DNA from: Haplomitrium mnioides
Lineage: Eukaryota; Marchantiophyta; Haplomitriopsida; Calobryales
Direction: 5' to 3'
DNA length: 21,067 bases
Assembly: GCA_049999725.1 (NCBI GenBank)
Contig: JBNGIS010018426.1
Coordinates: forward strand, 1 to 21,067
The position numbers were made by a program, and so were the translations under genes. Positions within the stretch are counted from its first letter, which is position 1; every line of letters starts with the position of its first letter. Shown piece by piece: positions 18,121-21,067 of this stretch. Below the pieces are notes generated by a model that searched no databases, was not told the origin of the DNA, and saw only the letters and a list, made by a program, of their open reading frames with translations.

Positions 18121-19295
18121 AAGAGAAAACATGTAATCAAGAGCCAAGTGAGAGCATTCAAGTCCATAACCCTACCAAGAAGAGAATTTCTCTCTAGCCT
18201 GGTTACCTTGGTGTGACCAATGGTGCTTGATTGGAATCCCATTGCTCATTCTCTTTCCTCTGGACTTGGTTCATCCAAAGTGCATGTAGCATGATGATAA
18301 ACAAGCCCTGGACCATCACCCTGAAAAGCATGTGCATTAGGAAAAGAAACCAAAGTAGGACAAGCAACCCATGGTTGGCCAACCTGGTTGGCAAGGTACC
18401 AAAGTGGTGCCTCTTGCCTAGTAACCGGTTGGCAAGAGCTATCTGAATCCAAAATATTACCTACTTGGAGTGTAGGATCTCGAACAGTGTAGTGTAAAGC
18501 CAACTCCAGCAAGGAAACATGGGCAAGGTTGGTCCAAAAATTACGTAATCGATGTGCATAAGACCCACAATGCACCGCATCCAGAAGGAGTGGAGAACCT
18601 AGGTAGTGCTGAATTAGCACAAAGTCCTCTTGCACTGCTGCCCTTTTATCAAACAGAGCTGGTGTGTTCTCCATGATATAGCCAAAAGCAGGGTAGCATG
18701 TCTGAGCCCATGTTAGGACCTAAACCATGTCCATGAAAAGGCCAGACCTGCTATCAGCTAACCCTAAACCAGAACCAGCAGCGGACAGTCCTTGACATTC
18801 CCATGTTGCAATGATAAGATCTAAAGAGCCAAGAAGCACAATATGTTGTTGGATCAACTGAAAATCAGCAGGGAAATATGTGAAGCTGGACTTCCATGCA
18901 CTAGGAGGAAATTGTTGTGAAAACCTCTTAGAGAATTCCAACATACAAGATTCTGCCACCTGCTTGGCACAAGGATCAGTGTCCACATACACATACCGCT
19001 TCACTACCAATCCAGATTGCAACAATGCCTCCAAACCTATAGCAATGCCTCCAAATGGTTCCAGAAGGGTAATGCCATCTGAAGGTGGACTCCACACAAT
19101 GGGTTGTTGTAGAATTGGAGTAACAGGTTCACCATGGCTTTTCACACTCTCAAGCTTATGCATGGCAGCTTTGAGAGGCCCATGAGCAGCCTGTAGCTTA
19201 TGTAACACCTCTGGTCTAGGGGTGAATTCCCCAAAGGTGTCTAGTGTACTCTCATTAGCTTGTGTCACAGTGTGTTGTTCCTCATCTTCTTCAAC
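18121..19295 (-). pseudogene. Copy 2 DNMT3-like C5-cytosine methyltransferase domain (disabled)
   Basis: Same domain as in copy 1, here in one frame throughout, with stops but no frameshift. 19268-18720 holds a linker, motif I as EPFGGIAIG (two changes from copy 1), YVDTDP, motif IV ECQGLSAAG with Cys at 18797-18795, and the SGLFMDMV segment, ending at a stop that replaces Gln. 18674-18246 holds ENT, HRLRNFWTN (motif VIII), the target-recognition region and EPSPEERE, ending at a TGA that replaces Arg of motif IX. The next frame (18242 down) continues with AMGF and motif X, LLGRVMDLNALTWLL. The motif IV Glu in place of Pro is the same as in copy 1, so it predates their split. The linker start just below 19296 follows a TAG replacing the Trp seen in copy 1. 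Confidence 0.9.
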
Positions 19296-21019
19296 CTAAT
19301 TGTGTAATGGATGATTGATATAGGAAGCTGTATGCACATCTTGCAGAACACACAAGTGGGCCATGAGAGTGTGCGCACCATGTAAGTCCAGTGGATTGTA
19401 GCCCAAGTGTAGGCCATATGTCTGCCAATCAACATGGTAGTATGCATGCTCAAACCAGTTATCAATGGTGAAACCTGGAGGAAACAAAGCTTCCTTCCCA
19501 ATGAGTACATCATAGCTGGTAGCATTGGTGACTAAACATCTGATCTGAAATTCCAGATCCTGATCTGTGCCTTGATTGAAAGAAAGGGTGAGCAATGTCG
19601 AGCTTCCACCCAACACTTCTTCCATAGCACCACTGGCAGTACGAATCTGCCACATTGATTTTTGGAGATTGGTGTCAAGTAGTCCAATTTTCTTGGCAAA
19701 TTGAACACCTATGATTACTGGTTGTGCTCCAATGTCTAGCATCACCACCTTGGGAGTATGTCCTTCCACTTGTACTGCTGAATTTAGGTTGTCAACAAAC
19801 ACTACTGTTGTAGCCACTAGATTCTTGTCACTAGGAACAATCTTGGGCATATTGTGGGACACCATATGTAGAGTGTTAGTATCCACAACTGAATTGCCAA
19901 GAAGCTTATCTACAAGTGATTGAGTAGGAATATGGTGATCAGATGTGAATATGGTGACAACCAAAAAGATCACCTTGGCTGCTAGTATCTGAAAAATATG
20001 TAACAGCATCAAGTGCATGTGACCAAGTGGAAGGCTGACTCATTACTGGAGTTCCAGCTTCCATAACAACTGTCATAGGAGCTACTGATGGACTAGAAGT
20101 CAGAATCAGCTTGCTTTGAAGAAATTTAATGACATTTGTAATATGCAACTTCAAATCCTGACAGTTGAACAAGGGTGTTGTAAGAACCCTATGTGCTAGA
20201 TCTGAAGTAGGATACTTTGCGAAAGGACTAGTTGTCTCTGATATATGCTGATCTGGGTCTCCTCCTTGATGCACTATAGGTGTAGAAGCGCTAAATGTTT
20301 CTCCTCTTACCAACAATGAAGCCTCTGTAGTGGGAGTAAGTGGCCTGAAAGATTGAGGTAATACAACTCGAGCACCTCTTTGTTGTATTTTAGGTGTAGG
20401 ACCAGAAGCTAAACCATCAGTTTGAACCACTTGCCTCTTGGTAGCTCCACGTGTGGCTACACTAGCCTCTTGATAAGCAAATACGAAGGACAAAATGAAG
20501 CAGAAAGCTCTGTTGAGTGATCCATTGCAATGGGAACTCTCTCACCAACTAGCACATCAGAGGGCAACTGATCGAATGATCTGAGAAGGGATGCATTCTC
20601 AGGAACACTGGAACCACCAACAAATTGAGCTGAGCTGGCTGGTTGAGGAGATTTGCCCTTCAAGCTAGCAAGTTGAGCAGTTAAAGTCTCCACTGCACTG
20701 GTTAATGCTTGCACCTGTGTGGTATGTGCTTGGAATGCTTTCTTTTGAGCTTTCAAGTGCTCTTTCTTCTTAGCATTCTTGCTGGGACCAGCACCCTTAG
20801 TGTTGGAGGGTGTTGCAGATATAGAGGTCTTCTTCACTAGGGCAGCAACCATTGGAGAGGGTTGGCGACGTAGTTGTCGTCACTATGAATATTTAGCAAA
20901 GCAAACAGCCTCCAAGTGACCAGATTTCCCACAAAATTTACATGACAGGTCATCAGCAGGAATGTGACAATCATTAGCCTTGTGGTTTGTATTACCACAA
21001 TAATTACAAGAAGGTACTA
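19296..21019 (-). pseudogene. Copy 2 gag zinc knuckles, coiled-coil linker and protease (truncated, disabled)
   Basis: The 5' edge is cut at 21019. Two CCHC knuckles, both with all ligands intact, lie at 21008-20901 (CNYCGNTNHKANDC and CKFCGKSGHLEAVC). TAG (20885-20883) and TGA (20882-20880) follow; the TGA is at the same codon as in copy 1. Frame 20852-20457 (131 codons) has a Lys-rich, likely coiled-coil segment (residues about 26-70). A 1-nt deletion moves reading to 20493-19939 (Pro/Ser/Thr-rich), and a 2-nt deletion to 20018-19296, the protease, with MLDIGAQPVIIG at the active site and SYDVLIGKEALFPPGF later. It ends at a TAG where copy 1 has Trp. Confidence 0.8.
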
Positions 21020-21067
21020 GCAACAGCCGCTACTTTGAACCAGGAACCGCTACTGAGTTTCTGTTTC
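21020..21067 (+). repeat. GTAGCGG repeat, copy C, at the truncation point of copy 2
   Basis: CAACAGCCGCTACTTTGAAC and CAGGAACCGCTACTGAG closely match copy B (3577-3622). Homology of the retrotransposon to copy 1 ends exactly where this begins. The repeat runs off the window. Confidence 0.65.

Larger units (their letters stand above)
14747..21019 (-). mobile_element. Copy 2 of the same methyltransferase/PHD retrotransposon, 5'-truncated
   Basis: Same order and clear homology to copy 1 across its length: zinc knuckles, protease, methyltransferase, RT, RNase H, integrase, PHD finger. It is truncated at 21019 within gag, where homology to copy 1 (near 12378) stops and the GTAGCGG repeat begins. 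The capsid, leader and 5' LTR are absent from the window. It has fewer stops than copy 1 but at least five frameshifts relative to copy 1. Confidence 0.9.

Noticed and set aside
5318-21019. Integrated pararetrovirus (caulimovirid)
   Set aside because: A retroviral-type integrase follows RNase H, LTRs and polypurine tracts are present, and no movement protein is seen. This is a Ty3/gypsy retrotransposon.

Overview
The window looks like intergenic DNA from a land plant or close streptophyte relative. It is AT-rich, dominated by decayed LTR retrotransposons, and contains no intact host gene, rRNA or tRNA that I can recognise. The species cannot be read from the sequence. A non-flowering plant (fern, gymnosperm, lycophyte or moss) is my guess, because the methyltransferase carried here is DNMT3-like and has none of the rearranged motif order of angiosperm DRM enzymes.

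Layout. 1-785 is AT-rich DNA broken by a 100-N assembly gap (492-591) with the same 47 bp on both sides. 786-3622 is bounded by inverted copies of a short GTAGCGG-containing repeat and holds a minus-strand relic of an ordinary plant Ty3/gypsy pol (end of RT, RNase H, integrase). 3623-5317 contains a degenerate 25-bp minisatellite (about 3955-4336), a weak decayed open frame (4575-4859) and otherwise nothing recognisable. 5318 to the right edge is a head-to-tail array of two minus-strand copies of one unusual Ty3/gypsy element: LTR (5318-6098), internal region 1 (6099-13934), LTR (13935-14746), internal region 2 (14747-21019). Copy 2 is cut off inside its gag zinc knuckles by a third copy of the GTAGCGG repeat (about 21020-21067).

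The main discovery is the coding plan of this element. Reading 5' to 3' on the minus strand, the polyprotein order is gag (capsid region plus two CCHC knuckles) - coiled-coil/Pro-Ser-Thr-rich linker - aspartic protease - DNMT3-like C5-cytosine methyltransferase (motifs I, IV, VI, VIII, IX, X in canonical order) - reverse transcriptase - RNase H - integrase - PHD finger. In copy 1 the end of the methyltransferase and the RT share one uninterrupted 403-codon frame (9684-8473), so the fusion is not an assembly of unrelated neighbours. The same order recurs in copy 2, so it is a family trait. The element thus carries a putative DNA-methylation writer and a putative histone-tail reader alongside the normal retroelement enzymes.

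Both copies are dead: each has many nonsense codons and several small frameshifts, mostly at different places in the two copies. Disabled reading frames are therefore reported as pseudogenes. Many of the stops are C-to-T or G-to-A changes relative to the other copy. From memory, cytosine methyltransferases inside retrotransposons have been reported for a charophyte alga and a dinoflagellate. I cannot check whether the DNMT3-type plus PHD arrangement seen here has been described.
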